Below are positions 8,291-15,413 of a stretch of DNA of 31,354 nt, piece after piece. Position 1 is the first letter of the stretch. Every line of letters begins with the position of its first letter. Both the position numbers and the translations under genes were made by a program. The notes beneath the pieces were generated by a model. It was given only the letters and a program-made list of their open reading frames with translations, did no database searches and was not told the origin of the DNA. The stretch is from an uncultured Eubacteriales bacterium (GTDB lineage Bacteria; Bacillota; Clostridia; Oscillospirales; Butyricicoccaceae): assembly GCA_934636325.1 (NCBI GenBank), contig CAKUAK010000015.1:1-31354 (forward strand), read 5' to 3'.

Positions 8291-9157
8291 TTGTTCATTC
8301 CGCGCACAGATATGGCCGATGAGCGTCGTGAGGATATCCTCCGCCGCGCTTCACGCGATATTCCCGGCCTCGACGCCGATATATTTGAGGACGGCGGCAT
8401 AAAGGTCACCCGCATAAGCGTCAGAAGCCCCGAGGCCGCCCGGGAGATGGACAAGCCGGAGGGTGAATACATCACGCTTGACCTTGACCGGAAGTGGCAG
8501 CAGGACGACGAGCTGGTCACCGATTCGGCCCGAAGGATCTCGAAATATTTGACCCCACTCATACCCGAAAGCGGCGGTATACTTGCCGTCGGACTCGGCA
8601 ACCGTTATATAACGGCCGACGCCCTGGGGCCGCTGACATGCGAAAAGATCATTGTCACCCGCCACTTGAAGAGCCATATGCCGGATGTTTTTTCATCCAT
8701 GCGTGAAGTCAGCTGCATCTCGCCCGGCGTCCTCGGCCAGACCGGAATAGAGGTGCAGGATATCGTCGCGGCGCTCTGCCGCGCCGTATCTCCGTCGGCC
8801 GTCATCGCAATCGACGCCCTTGCCGCCCGCAGCCTTTCCCGCCTTGGATGCAGCTTTCAGATATCGACCGGAGGGATAATCCCCGGCGAAGGAGCGGGCT
8901 CGCGCCGCTTCGCCCTGAACCGGGATACCCTGGGCGTGCCTGTTATATCGCTGGGCGTTCCCACCGTCGTCGACGCCGCAACACTGGCCCGCGACATGAC
9001 CGGAACCGACGCGGGCATAGAATCGGGCGGATTTCTCGTCTCGCCCGGCGACGTCGATCTGCTGATCGCCAAAAGCGCCAAGGCCATAGGGTATGCCGTC
9101 GATCTGGCCCTGCACGGCGACATGGCGATCAGCGATATCGAGCAGCTTCTGCCATAA
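8291..9157 (+). CDS. gpr: Germination protease (GPR endopeptidase)
   Basis: This 288-residue A25-family protease degrades small acid-soluble spore proteins during germination. It shows the N-terminal RTDMADE stretch typical of the GPR zymogen processing region, then ILAVGLGNRYITADALGP and GIEVQDIVAAL. The start is TTG at 8291, with AGGAG 10 nt upstream; it is preferred to ATG 8312 because the conserved FIPRTD segment lies before that ATG. Transcription in the developing forespore is expected, but no sigma-G-type promoter was confidently recognised. The gene is direct evidence that the host makes spores or descends from spore-formers. Confidence 0.93.
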   Translation: MFIPRTDMADERREDILRRASRDIPGLDADIFEDGGIKVTRISVRSPEAAREMDKPEGEYITLDLDRKWQQDDELVTDSARRISKYLTPLIPESGGILAVGLGNRYITADALGPLTCEKIIVTRHLKSHMPDVFSSMREVSCISPGVLGQTGIEVQDIVAALCRAVSPSAVIAIDALAARSLSRLGCSFQISTGGIIPGEGAGSRRFALNRDTLGVPVISLGVPTVVDAATLARDMTGTDAGIESGGFLVSPGDVDLLIAKSAKAIGYAVDLALHGDMAISDIEQLLP

Positions 9158-9262
9158 GGGCATAAACTATTTCCCACGGCATAGATATTATCATGCATAC
9201 ATCCGTGCGCCGTGCGGGTAAAGCCTGTCCCCCGCGGCGTGCCGTACCGCAAGGAGAATATC

Positions 9263-10339
9263 ATGCCGAAACATAAAAAAGACCGCCGCAAGGGGCGCAT
9301 ATGCGGGAAATACAGCGTGCTGCCCAAAACGGCCCTTGCCATTTTCATACTGACGGCAGCAATTTCAAAAAGCGGAGCCGCAGAGATCCTCGAAGACGCC
9401 GCGGGCGACTGCGCCCTGCGCTTCGCCCGCGCGAAGGAAGCCTTCATGCAGGATCCCTCTGCCCTTCCGCAGGCTCCCGACCCGACGCCCGAATACAGTG
9501 ATATCTTTGAGCCGGATCTTTCCGAGAGCCCGGCCCCCGTCTTTTATTCCCCGCCTGCCTCCGCCGAGGCGACGGCGGTCACCATAGACGGAAGCTCGGC
9601 CGGCTACACCGGAAGCGGAGCGGTATACATAAAAAACGAGACCGATTACGCCGTCGACACCTCCGCCCTGCTGGCCGCGCCCGACAAGGTCAAATTATCG
9701 GGCGACAAGGTGCAGGTGCTCATCATGCATACCCACGGAACAGAGGCCTATACCCCGACCCCGGAAAACAGCTATACCCCGACCGACACCGACCGCACCA
9801 CCGACAGCCGTTATAACGTCCTCAGGGTAGGGCAGGAGATATGCGATATACTCAACAGCCGGGGCATCAAGACGGTCCATTCCGAGACCCTCAACGACAG
9901 CCCGACCTATTCGGGCTCTTACTCCCGCGCCCTCGACGACATAAGCCGTTATATAAAGGAGAACCCCTCGATCAAGCTGGTCATCGACGTCCACCGCGAC
10001 GCCATGATATCGGCCTCGGGCAAAAAATATAAAACGGTCGCCGATATAAACGGCGGACAGGCCGCACAGCTCATGTTGGTCTGCGGCACCGACGCAGGCG
10101 GGCTGGTCCACGACGGGTGGCGGGACAATCTCTCTTTTCAGCTCAAGCTGCAAAGCCGGATCAACACCGGCTATCCCGGCCTTATGCGTCCTCTCAATAT
10201 CCGCAAGGCAAGATTCAACCAGCACGTCACCACAGGAAGCATGCTGCTCGAGGTCGGCACATCGGGCAACACCCTTGAAGAGGCCCTTGTCTCGGCCCGT
10301 ATTTTTGCCGGTGAACTCTGCACGGCCCTCGGCAAATAG
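9263..10339 (+). CDS. spoIIP: Stage II sporulation protein P (SpoIIP)
   Basis: The protein has 358 residues, with a basic cytoplasmic N-terminus, one membrane helix (about 20–36), a variable Pro/Ala linker and a C-terminal amidase/endopeptidase domain. Family motifs VLIMHTHGTEAY and LVIDVHRDA carry the probable metal-binding His and acidic residues. SpoIIP cleaves septal peptidoglycan with SpoIID during engulfment. ATG 9263 is chosen because AAGGAG lies 6 nt upstream; an in-frame ATG at 9212 has no SD. It follows gpr by about 100 nt, a conserved pairing. Confidence 0.93.
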   Translation: MPKHKKDRRKGRICGKYSVLPKTALAIFILTAAISKSGAAEILEDAAGDCALRFARAKEAFMQDPSALPQAPDPTPEYSDIFEPDLSESPAPVFYSPPASAEATAVTIDGSSAGYTGSGAVYIKNETDYAVDTSALLAAPDKVKLSGDKVQVLIMHTHGTEAYTPTPENSYTPTDTDRTTDSRYNVLRVGQEICDILNSRGIKTVHSETLNDSPTYSGSYSRALDDISRYIKENPSIKLVIDVHRDAMISASGKKYKTVADINGGQAAQLMLVCGTDAGGLVHDGWRDNLSFQLKLQSRINTGYPGLMRPLNIRKARFNQHVTTGSMLLEVGTSGNTLEEALVSARIFAGELCTALGK

Positions 10340-10380
10340 AACTTTTTGGCCCGGGATCCGGCTTTTTGACGGTTTTTTGC

Positions 10381-10409
10381 TTGACAAACGCATATTTAAA
10401 ACTTAAACT
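10381..10409 (+). promoter_or_regulatory. Predicted promoter of mgtE leader
   Basis: A perfect TTGACA is followed after 17 nt by TAAACT (four of six consensus bases). It places the transcript start near 10416, about 215 nt before the mgtE start codon, so the transcript has a long untranslated leader. Confidence 0.55.
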
Positions 10410-10415
10410 TATATG

Positions 10416-10632
10416 TGGCTCAAAGCCATGATTTTTTGATTATGTGAGGTGAAACGCATGGACGCCGGAAGTAGTAGCGGTGCAAACCCTGGAGGTCGAA
10501 GTATTAGCTTTGCGACCCCGGCATTTCCGACGCCGGGCGTTTCGCCGCGAAACTCATAGATAAATACTGTCCTCGCCCTCCGTTTTGCATCTTACTTCCA
10601 AGCCTAAATTTTAAACTTAGGAGGAAATAAGA
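10416..10632 (+). ncRNA. Structured 5' leader of mgtE, candidate cis-regulatory RNA of unrecognised class
   Basis: About 215 nt precede mgtE. A 10-bp outer stem joins 10448–10457 to 10537–10546 (nine Watson–Crick pairs, one G·U). Inside it are two imperfect tandem copies of a GAAGTA(G/T)TAGC…TGC…GG unit (10468–10492 and 10498–10521), of which the second forms a GGTCG/CGACC hairpin. The 3' strand of the outer stem can instead pair locally: GTTTCG (10539–10544) with CGAAAC (10548–10553). Downstream, CCTCC (10577–10581) can pair with the SD GGAGG (10620–10624), and CCTAA (10603–10607) with TTAGG (10617–10621). It does not show the conserved blocks I know for the M-box (ykoK) Mg2+ riboswitch. The pairings are visible in sequence; ligand and switching are inferred. 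Confidence 0.55.
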
Positions 10633-11985
10633 TTGGAGATCAATATGACAGACAAGGCGCTGGAGCTGCTCCGCGCCAAGAGGTTTCAGGACCTCAAGGG
10701 CCTGTTTTCGGCACTCAACCCCGCCGACGTGGCCCAGATATTCGAGGAACTTCCCCACAACGATGAAAGCCTGCCCATCCTTTTCCGCATCCTGCCGAAG
10801 GAGATGGCGGCCGACGCCTTCATCGAAATGGACAACGACAGCCAGGAGCTTCTTATCAAGGCCTTTAATGATAAAGAGCTGAAAGAGGTCCTGGACGAAC
10901 TGTTCGTCGACGATACCGTCGACCTTATCGAAGAGATGCCTGCCGGCGTCGTAAAGCGCATCCTGCGCAATACCGATCCCGAAACAAGGCGGATCATCAA
11001 CCAGATACTGAAATACCCTGACGACTCGGCCGGAAGCATCATGACGACCGAGTATGTCAGACTCCAGAAGGACATGACGGTCGATCAGGCCTTTGCCCGC
11101 ATCCGCGAGACAGGCGCCGACAAAGAGACCATCTATACCTGCTATGTCACCGACGAGAGACGTCTTCTTCTCGGCATCGTTACGGTAAGGCAGCTGCTGC
11201 TGGCCGACCGCAGCGAAAAGCTCTCCGACATAATGGAGACACATATAATATCGGTCGATACCTTTGAGGACAAAGAGATCGCCGCCCAGATCATGAGTAA
11301 ATACGACTTCTCGGTCGTTCCCGTCGTCGACAGGGAAAAGCGTCTCGTCGGTATCATCACCTTCGACGATGCCCTTGACGTTATGGAAGACGAGGCCTCC
11401 GAGGATATCGCCAAGATGTCGGCCGTTACCCCGACCGACAAGCCCTATCTCAAAACTACCGTCATCGAGACGTGGAAAGCCCGTATCCCCTGGCTGCTGC
11501 TTCTGATGATCTCGGCCACCTTCACGGGAATGATAATAACCTCCTTTGAAACGGCGCTGGCTTCCTATGTGGTGCTTACGGCATACATCCCGATGCTGAT
11601 GGACACCGGCGGCAACTCGGGCAGCCAGGCTTCGGTCACGGTCATCCGCGGAATTTCGCTGGGCGACATCGAGTTTTCCGACCTTCCGCAGGTCATATGG
11701 AAGGAAGCCCGCGTGGCTGTTCTCTGCGGTGCGACCCTTTCGGCCGCCAACTTTGTAAAGCTCATCCTGCTCGACCGTGTCGGCATGGCTGTTGCCCTTG
11801 TCGTATCGCTTACCCTGCTTGTGACGGTCATCGTCGCAAAGGCGGTCGGCTGTACCCTTCCTATCTTGGCCAAAAAGGCCGGATTTGACCCAACGGTCAT
11901 GGCCAGCCCGTTCATCACGACGATCGTCGACGCGATCTCTCTGTTCATCTATTTCACGATAGCAACACATCTGCTGGGACTTTAG
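10633..11985 (+). CDS. mgtE: Magnesium transporter MgtE
   Basis: This 450-residue Mg2+ channel/transporter has an N-terminal acidic helical domain (about 1–130), two CBS domains (about 135–260, which sense cytoplasmic Mg2+), a connecting helix and five C-terminal membrane helices. The pore-lining PMLMDTGGNSGSQAS is present, and the protein ends in the conserved VDAISLFIYFTIA helix. The start is TTG at 10633, 8 nt from AGGAGG; ATG 10645 lies too far from the SD. The long folded leader suggests RNA-level control, as is common for mgtE. A strong terminator follows. Confidence 0.96.
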   Translation: MEINMTDKALELLRAKRFQDLKGLFSALNPADVAQIFEELPHNDESLPILFRILPKEMAADAFIEMDNDSQELLIKAFNDKELKEVLDELFVDDTVDLIEEMPAGVVKRILRNTDPETRRIINQILKYPDDSAGSIMTTEYVRLQKDMTVDQAFARIRETGADKETIYTCYVTDERRLLLGIVTVRQLLLADRSEKLSDIMETHIISVDTFEDKEIAAQIMSKYDFSVVPVVDREKRLVGIITFDDALDVMEDEASEDIAKMSAVTPTDKPYLKTTVIETWKARIPWLLLLMISATFTGMIITSFETALASYVVLTAYIPMLMDTGGNSGSQASVTVIRGISLGDIEFSDLPQVIWKEARVAVLCGATLSAANFVKLILLDRVGMAVALVVSLTLLVTVIVAKAVGCTLPILAKKAGFDPTVMASPFITTIVDAISLFIYFTIATHLLGL

Positions 11986-12016
11986 ACCCAGACTTTAAAA
12001 ATCGTATTTATCATTT

Positions 12017-12052
12017 GAGACGCTTTTCATACGAAAGGCGTCTCTTTTATTT
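12017..12052 (+). terminator. Terminator of mgtE
   Basis: A perfect stem of GAGACGCTTT and AAAGGCGTCTC types is followed by a T-rich tail (TTTTATTTT), 32 nt after the mgtE stop. Confidence 0.9.
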
Positions 12053-12104
12053 TCACCCTGTGTCGGGCCACGCTGCCCGCAATATATACCGATGACTAGC
12101 CATC

Positions 12105-12151
12105 GATAAAAAAATCAGGGCGGAACGCGCCTTCGTGACCCGTCCGCCCTG
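12105..12151 (-). terminator. Intrinsic terminator, minus strand
   Basis: A perfect 9-bp GC-rich stem (CAGGGCGGA/TCCGCCCTG, 18-nt loop) runs on the minus strand into A then seven T. It ends the candidate small RNA and any read-through from the HMA gene. Confidence 0.85.
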
Positions 12152-12259
12152 TATCCTCTCGCCTTTCGGCGCTGTATTTTGTCTGCCGCTTTGTCGCACA
12201 TCCGCCGGCGGGCAGTAGCCGATATCTTCAGGCTTGGGCGTCTGCCCTCTGCCTTTCAT
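12105..12259 (-). ncRNA. Candidate ~155-nt small RNA under a PhoP/PhoB-like promoter
   Basis: The unit runs from the predicted start (about 12259) to an intrinsic terminator. Visible structure includes GGGCAG pairing with CTGCCC across about 26 nt (12242–12247 with 12210–12215), a CGCCgaaaGGCG tetraloop hairpin (around 12161–12172), and the terminator stem CAGGGCGGA/TCCGCCCTG (12116–12124, 12143–12151) followed by seven U. One reading frame opens with ATG at 12259 and runs through the terminator to 12053, so it is unlikely to be coding; that ATG would also be essentially leaderless. It could alternatively be the 3' part of the HMA transcript. Confidence 0.45.
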
Positions 12260-12265
12260 GCTGTA

Positions 12266-12308
12266 AGTATATCCCGGCTTTGTGAACCTGTCGTGAACCG
12301 TATGCGAA
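12266..12308 (-). promoter_or_regulatory. Triple 11-bp TTCRCR repeat plus -10 box (PhoP/PhoB-like promoter)
   Basis: On the minus strand TTCGCA, TTCACG and TTCACA lie exactly 11 bp apart (5' ends at 12308, 12297 and 12286). The last copy is followed by 9 bp and then TATACT (12271–12266). This is the architecture of promoters activated by OmpR/PhoB-family regulators, where the repeats replace the -35. The GGTTCAC half-sites resemble published PHO boxes. The regulator is not in this window. Confidence 0.6.
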
Positions 12309-12326
12309 CTTTTTTGGCAGATATCA

Positions 12327-12572
12327 TTACCAGTGGAAAAGCCCCTTCTTTGTATAAGGCTCGCTGGTCATGGAAAGCAGCTCGTATCCATCAGGCATGG
12401 CGGCGCGCAGCCTTGCCTCGTCTATCGGCTCTTCAGATATTATGACCGTCTCGCCCTTGGAATGGGACGACGAGACCTTTTTGACCTTGAAGCTGTTTCT
12501 GACGGCATTATTTACATGTGTCTCGCACATTCCGCACATCATGCCGTCGACCTTGGCTGTTGTTTTGAACAT
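12327..12572 (-). CDS. Small heavy-metal-associated (HMA) domain protein
   Basis: This 81-residue protein is a single ferredoxin-like HMA domain. The metal-binding motif is GMMCGMCETHV (CxxC), as in copper chaperones such as CopZ and in P-type ATPase N-domains. The C-terminal tail SEPYTKKGLFHW is not part of the standard fold. The start is ATG 12572, 8 nt after GGAAG; an upstream in-frame ATG at 12614 lies inside the promoter dyad and is rejected. No metal ATPase is adjacent, so the partner and metal are unknown. A TTAG-N6-CTAA dyad overlaps its promoter. Confidence 0.85.
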   Translation of the reverse strand: MFKTTAKVDGMMCGMCETHVNNAVRNSFKVKKVSSSHSKGETVIISEEPIDEARLRAAMPDGYELLSMTSEPYTKKGLFHW

Positions 12573-12591
12573 ATGAAAAACTTCCTTTCCA

Positions 12592-12621
12592 AAGTTAGTC
12601 AGAGCTAACCGCATTTTGCAA
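12592..12621 (-). promoter_or_regulatory. Promoter with overlapping GTTAG-N6-CTAAC dyad upstream of HMA gene
   Basis: On the minus strand TTGCAA (12621–12616) and TAACTT (12597–12592) are 18 nt apart, a weak but acceptable promoter. The perfect dyad GTTAG-TCAGAG-CTAAC (12594–12609) covers the spacer and -10, a position expected for a repressor operator. The TTAG/CTAA half-sites are reminiscent of DtxR/MntR-type metalloregulator sites, which would suit an HMA gene. The regulator identity is inferred. Confidence 0.4.
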
Positions 12622-12727
12622 CATGTACACGTTCAGCCCTATACCCGTATTTTATTTTTTCTGCCTCCCTTTGTCAATATCCCACCTTCACAGTATGTCT
12701 TTACTTTTTTCAGATAATTTTTTGCAT

Positions 12728-12770
12728 AAAGCAAAGTACGCGCGCCTTATCGGTGCGCGTACTTTGCTTT
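12728..12770 (-). terminator. Very long perfect hairpin, probable terminator of LemA-like gene
   Basis: Arms AAAGCAAAGTACGCGC and their exact complement (16 bp, extended by 3 more pairs with one G·U) enclose the 5-nt loop TTATC. It lies 35 nt behind the minus-strand LemA-like gene. The U-tract on that strand is short (TTTAT), so it may protect RNA ends as well as terminate. Confidence 0.6.
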
Positions 12771-12804
12771 CCCAATTATCCCAAATTATCCGTGCGGATA
12801 ACGA

Positions 12805-13113
12805 TCAGATCTTGTATTCCAATTCCCTGTACCCAAGGATGCGGCCGGGCAGCCCCAGCCATATGCTGTGCAGAGCGCCGTTGTAATTTTCAACAGCCTG
12901 TCGATAGATGCTGCGGCTTCTGGCCAGCACTGCGGCACAGGCCGGGCCTCCGCCCTCCTGCTGGACTCTTCTCCGGCTTTCGGAAAGCTGACGTGCGGCG
13001 CTGTCTATCATATTCTTCCGCAGAGCCAGCACCCTTCTTGCCTCCCTGAACCACAGAAATACAAAAGCCGCCGTACTTATACCGGCAACTATCCATGGCA
13101 GAAGCTGTAACAC
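12805..13113 (-). CDS. Small single-pass membrane protein, LemA-like
   Basis: The protein has 102 residues from GTG 13113, which has a GGGG-type SD 9 nt upstream; longer in-frame forms run into the operator region. An N-terminal membrane helix (about 4–22) is followed by a helical domain ending ARSRSIYRQAVENYNGALHSI and WLGLPGRILGY. This resembles the C-terminal helix of LemA proteins (YN-rich repeat followed by a P…G motif), but the protein is shorter than usual LemA (~185). It diverges from the LytTR/GHKL two-component genes, and its promoter shares their regulatory gap. Function is unknown; the family call is moderate. Confidence 0.6.
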   Translation of the reverse strand: MLQLLPWIVAGISTAAFVFLWFREARRVLALRKNMIDSAARQLSESRRRVQQEGGGPACAAVLARSRSIYRQAVENYNGALHSIWLGLPGRILGYRELEYKI

Positions 13114-13208
13114 TATCTCATCCCCTTTTCCGCAGGGCGGCGGTTTTTCTGCTTTATAACATACCACCTTTTTATTTTTATGGCGGTCTTTCGGCACGAA
13201 ATGTATAT

Positions 13209-13288
13209 TTTCATGTCATGAAATGCAGTTACATGTAACCTTTCTTTTTTCATCAGCTATGGAAACGTCCCCTCGGCTATGGTAAAAT
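13209..13288 (+). promoter_or_regulatory. LytTR promoter region: 9-bp direct repeats and two palindromes
   Basis: TGGAAA (13260–13265) and TAAAAT (13283–13288) are 17 nt apart. The direct repeats CAGCTATGG (13254–13262) and CGGCTATGG (13274–13282) have a period of 20 bp, close to the paired 9-bp repeats bound by AgrA/LytTR regulators. Two further palindromes lie upstream: TTTCATGTCATGAAA (13209–13223) and GTTACATGTAAC (13228–13239). Autoregulation by the adjacent response regulator is inferred. Confidence 0.5.
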
Positions 13289-13326
13289 ATATTGAAAAAT
13301 GATTTTTGCGAAAAGGAGTCCGACAA

Positions 13327-14052
13327 ATGTACATTGCCGTCTGTGACGATCAGCCCGACGAGCTGGCCGCCATAACATCCATAATAGAAGAATGGCGCAT
13401 CCAGCATGACTCCGCTGTGCGCCTGCGGGCCTTTGCAAGCGCCGACGACATGCTCGAGGCCGCCCGGCACCAGCGCTTTACCCTCTATCTTCTCGACGTC
13501 ATGATGCCCGGCATAGACGGCATCGCGGCCGCCCGAGAGATCCGCGGCTTCGACGATGACGCCGCCATAGTATTTCTGACCTCGTCGCCCGGCTTTGCCT
13601 ATGAGAGCTATGGCGTAAGGGCGCTGGAATACCTGCTCAAGCCTGTGCGGTCAAAGCTGCTCTGCCCGACACTCGACCGCCTGCTTCTCGAAGAACAGCG
13701 CCCCAGCGAAGGCCTTGTCGTCAAATCGGGCCCAATCCTCATACGGGTGCCCTTTTCCCTTCTGGCCTATGTAGAGGTCAACGACCGCCATCTTTATTTC
13801 AATATGACCGACGGCACGGTGCGTCAGATCGCCGGTTCGCTCAAGGAATATGAAAAGGATCTGCTGTCCCGCCCGGAGTTCGCCCGCATACACCGCTCGT
13901 ACATAGTCAACATGTATCAGATCGAAGAGCTTTCCCAGTCGGGGGTAAAGACCTTCTCGGGCCGCGAGCTGCCGGTTTCAAGGCTGCTTTATCCCAAGTT
14001 CCAGAAGGATTATATGCGCCTTCTCTTCTCCGAAAAGGAGGAAAGGCGATAA
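13327..14052 (+). CDS. LytTR-family response regulator (AgrA-like)
   Basis: The protein has 241 residues. A receiver domain (about 1–120) has the acidic pair CDDQPDE, the phospho-acceptor Asp in LYLLDVMMPG and the Lys in YLLKPV. A LytTR DNA-binding domain (about 140–235) includes ARIHRSYIVNMYQI. The start is ATG 13327 with AAGGAG upstream; the ATG at 13306 lacks an SD. The stop overlaps the kinase start by one base (TAATG), so the two are coupled. It probably controls its own operon and the divergent LemA-like gene. No AgrB or AgrD-like peptide gene is visible nearby. Confidence 0.93.
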   Translation: MYIAVCDDQPDELAAITSIIEEWRIQHDSAVRLRAFASADDMLEAARHQRFTLYLLDVMMPGIDGIAAAREIRGFDDDAAIVFLTSSPGFAYESYGVRALEYLLKPVRSKLLCPTLDRLLLEEQRPSEGLVVKSGPILIRVPFSLLAYVEVNDRHLYFNMTDGTVRQIAGSLKEYEKDLLSRPEFARIHRSYIVNMYQIEELSQSGVKTFSGRELPVSRLLYPKFQKDYMRLLFSEKEERR

Positions 14053-15338
14053 TGAAGCCTGTCGATATTCTCGGTCTTATCAATTACGGCCTTGTGCTCA
14101 TATATGGCCTCTTTCTCAGCTGTGATATATCGGGCGGCTGGGAAACCAACAGGCAGAAGCATATAATTTTTGCCCTCTGCCCGGTCTTTCTGCTTGTCCA
14201 GAGCGTATGCTGGATCACTTTCGGCGTATCAGCCGTCAAGCAGATCTATCCCTTTATCGTCCATATCCCGCTGGCCCTGACCCTCATATTCGCCCTCAAA
14301 AAGCCGGTCGGCGTCGCCATCGTCAGCACATGCACGGCCTATCTCTGCTGTCAGCTTCCCCGCTGGGGTGATATCGCCGTCACGGCGGCCACGGGCTCTG
14401 AGCTGGCGGGCGAGATAAGCTATACCATTCTGATAATACCGGCATTTTTCCTGCTGCGCCGGTATTTTGCCCGTGCGGCCCACGACGCCATGACCTATTC
14501 GCCATCGGCCCTGCTGCTCTTCGGCAGCCTGCCGGCGGCCTATTATATTTTCGATTACGCCACGACGATATACTCCGACGCCCTCTATCTCGGAATACAG
14601 GCGATCAATGAATTCCTGCCGACCGCTATCATAATGTTCTATGTCATGTTCCTTACGGCTTATCACGTCCTGATGAGCCGCAGCATCCAGGCCGAGATGC
14701 AGAGCTCGATGCTTGAGTCCCAACTGCGGCAGTCCCAGCTGCAGATCGACGCCATGCGTCGCTCGGAAAGACAGACGGCCGTATACCAGCACGACATGCG
14801 CCATCATCTCAATATGATCGGCAATCTGCTCGACATCGGCCAGCCGGAAAAGGCCAGAGAATATATCGGCCGCGTCCGTTCCGATATCGAATCGATCACC
14901 CCAAAGCGTTTCTGCGAAAATGCGACGGTCAACCTGCTCTGCTCCTCCTTTGCCGAAAAGGCCGCGCGTACCGGCGTGAGCCTGACGATAGACGCCAAGC
15001 TGCCGCCCAGCCTTTCGATCTCCGACACCGAGATATGCACCCTGTTGTCCAACGGCCTTGAAAACGCCCTTAACGCCGCTTCAAAGATGGACGAGGGCTG
15101 CCGGTGGGTCAACCTTTCCTGCTCCTTCAAGCTCAACAAGCTGCTCATAGAGATCCGCAACCCATCTATGGGGGATATAAAGCTGAATGACGGCCTGCCT
15201 GCCGCTTCCTCCGAAGGGCACGGCTATGGCTGCCGCAGCATTCGGACCATCGTGCAGAACCACGGCGGGCTTTGCGAGTTCTCGCCCGAGGACGGCGTTT
15301 TTCTGCTGCGCCTCATGCTGCCGGTAAAATCGGAATAA
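14052..15338 (+). CDS. GHKL-domain sensor histidine kinase (AgrC-like)
   Basis: The protein has 428 residues, with six to seven membrane helices (about 1–200), a coiled-coil linker (SMLESQLRQSQLQIDAMRRS) and a cytoplasmic kinase domain. The phospho-accepting His is in YQHDMRHHLNMIGNLLD, the N-box is LLSNGLENALNAA and the G-box is GHGYGCRSI. This is the HPK10/AgrC type that usually senses peptides and phosphorylates LytTR regulators. It pairs with the response regulator immediately upstream (1-nt overlap). Signal unknown. Confidence 0.93.
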   Translation: MKPVDILGLINYGLVLIYGLFLSCDISGGWETNRQKHIIFALCPVFLLVQSVCWITFGVSAVKQIYPFIVHIPLALTLIFALKKPVGVAIVSTCTAYLCCQLPRWGDIAVTAATGSELAGEISYTILIIPAFFLLRRYFARAAHDAMTYSPSALLLFGSLPAAYYIFDYATTIYSDALYLGIQAINEFLPTAIIMFYVMFLTAYHVLMSRSIQAEMQSSMLESQLRQSQLQIDAMRRSERQTAVYQHDMRHHLNMIGNLLDIGQPEKAREYIGRVRSDIESITPKRFCENATVNLLCSSFAEKAARTGVSLTIDAKLPPSLSISDTEICTLLSNGLENALNAASKMDEGCRWVNLSCSFKLNKLLIEIRNPSMGDIKLNDGLPAASSEGHGYGCRSIRTIVQNHGGLCEFSPEDGVFLLRLMLPVKSE

Positions 15339-15345
15339 ATATGTA

Positions 15346-15396
15346 TTGACAGGTAAACGTACGTTCACTATAATATGAGTGAACGTACGTTTACCT
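15346..15396 (+). promoter_or_regulatory. Consensus promoter embedded in double TetR operator
   Basis: TTGACA (15346–15351) and TATAAT (15369–15374) are perfect and exactly 17 nt apart. An 18-bp perfect inverted repeat (15351–15368 with 15379–15396) flanks the -10. Each arm also contains the self-complementary AACGTACGTT, so there are two palindromic TetR-type operators, one between -35 and -10 and one just downstream of the -10. This predicts very tight autorepression with a very strong derepressed promoter. Confidence 0.85.
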
Positions 15397-15413
15397 ATAT
15401 TTTAGGAGAAAAC

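Noticed and set aside
9999..10380. Terminator after spoIIP
   Set aside because: The GC-rich stretch after the stop does not form a clean stem with a T-tract.
10416..10632. M-box (ykoK) Mg2+ riboswitch
   Set aside because: The gene context fits, but the conserved GGTGAGGCTCC-like opening and the GACGCCAATGGGT-like block are not present; no class assigned.
12053..12259. 68-codon minus-strand ORF
   Set aside because: It runs through a strong terminator, begins at the predicted transcript start without SD, and has no protein-like pattern; treated as a small RNA instead.
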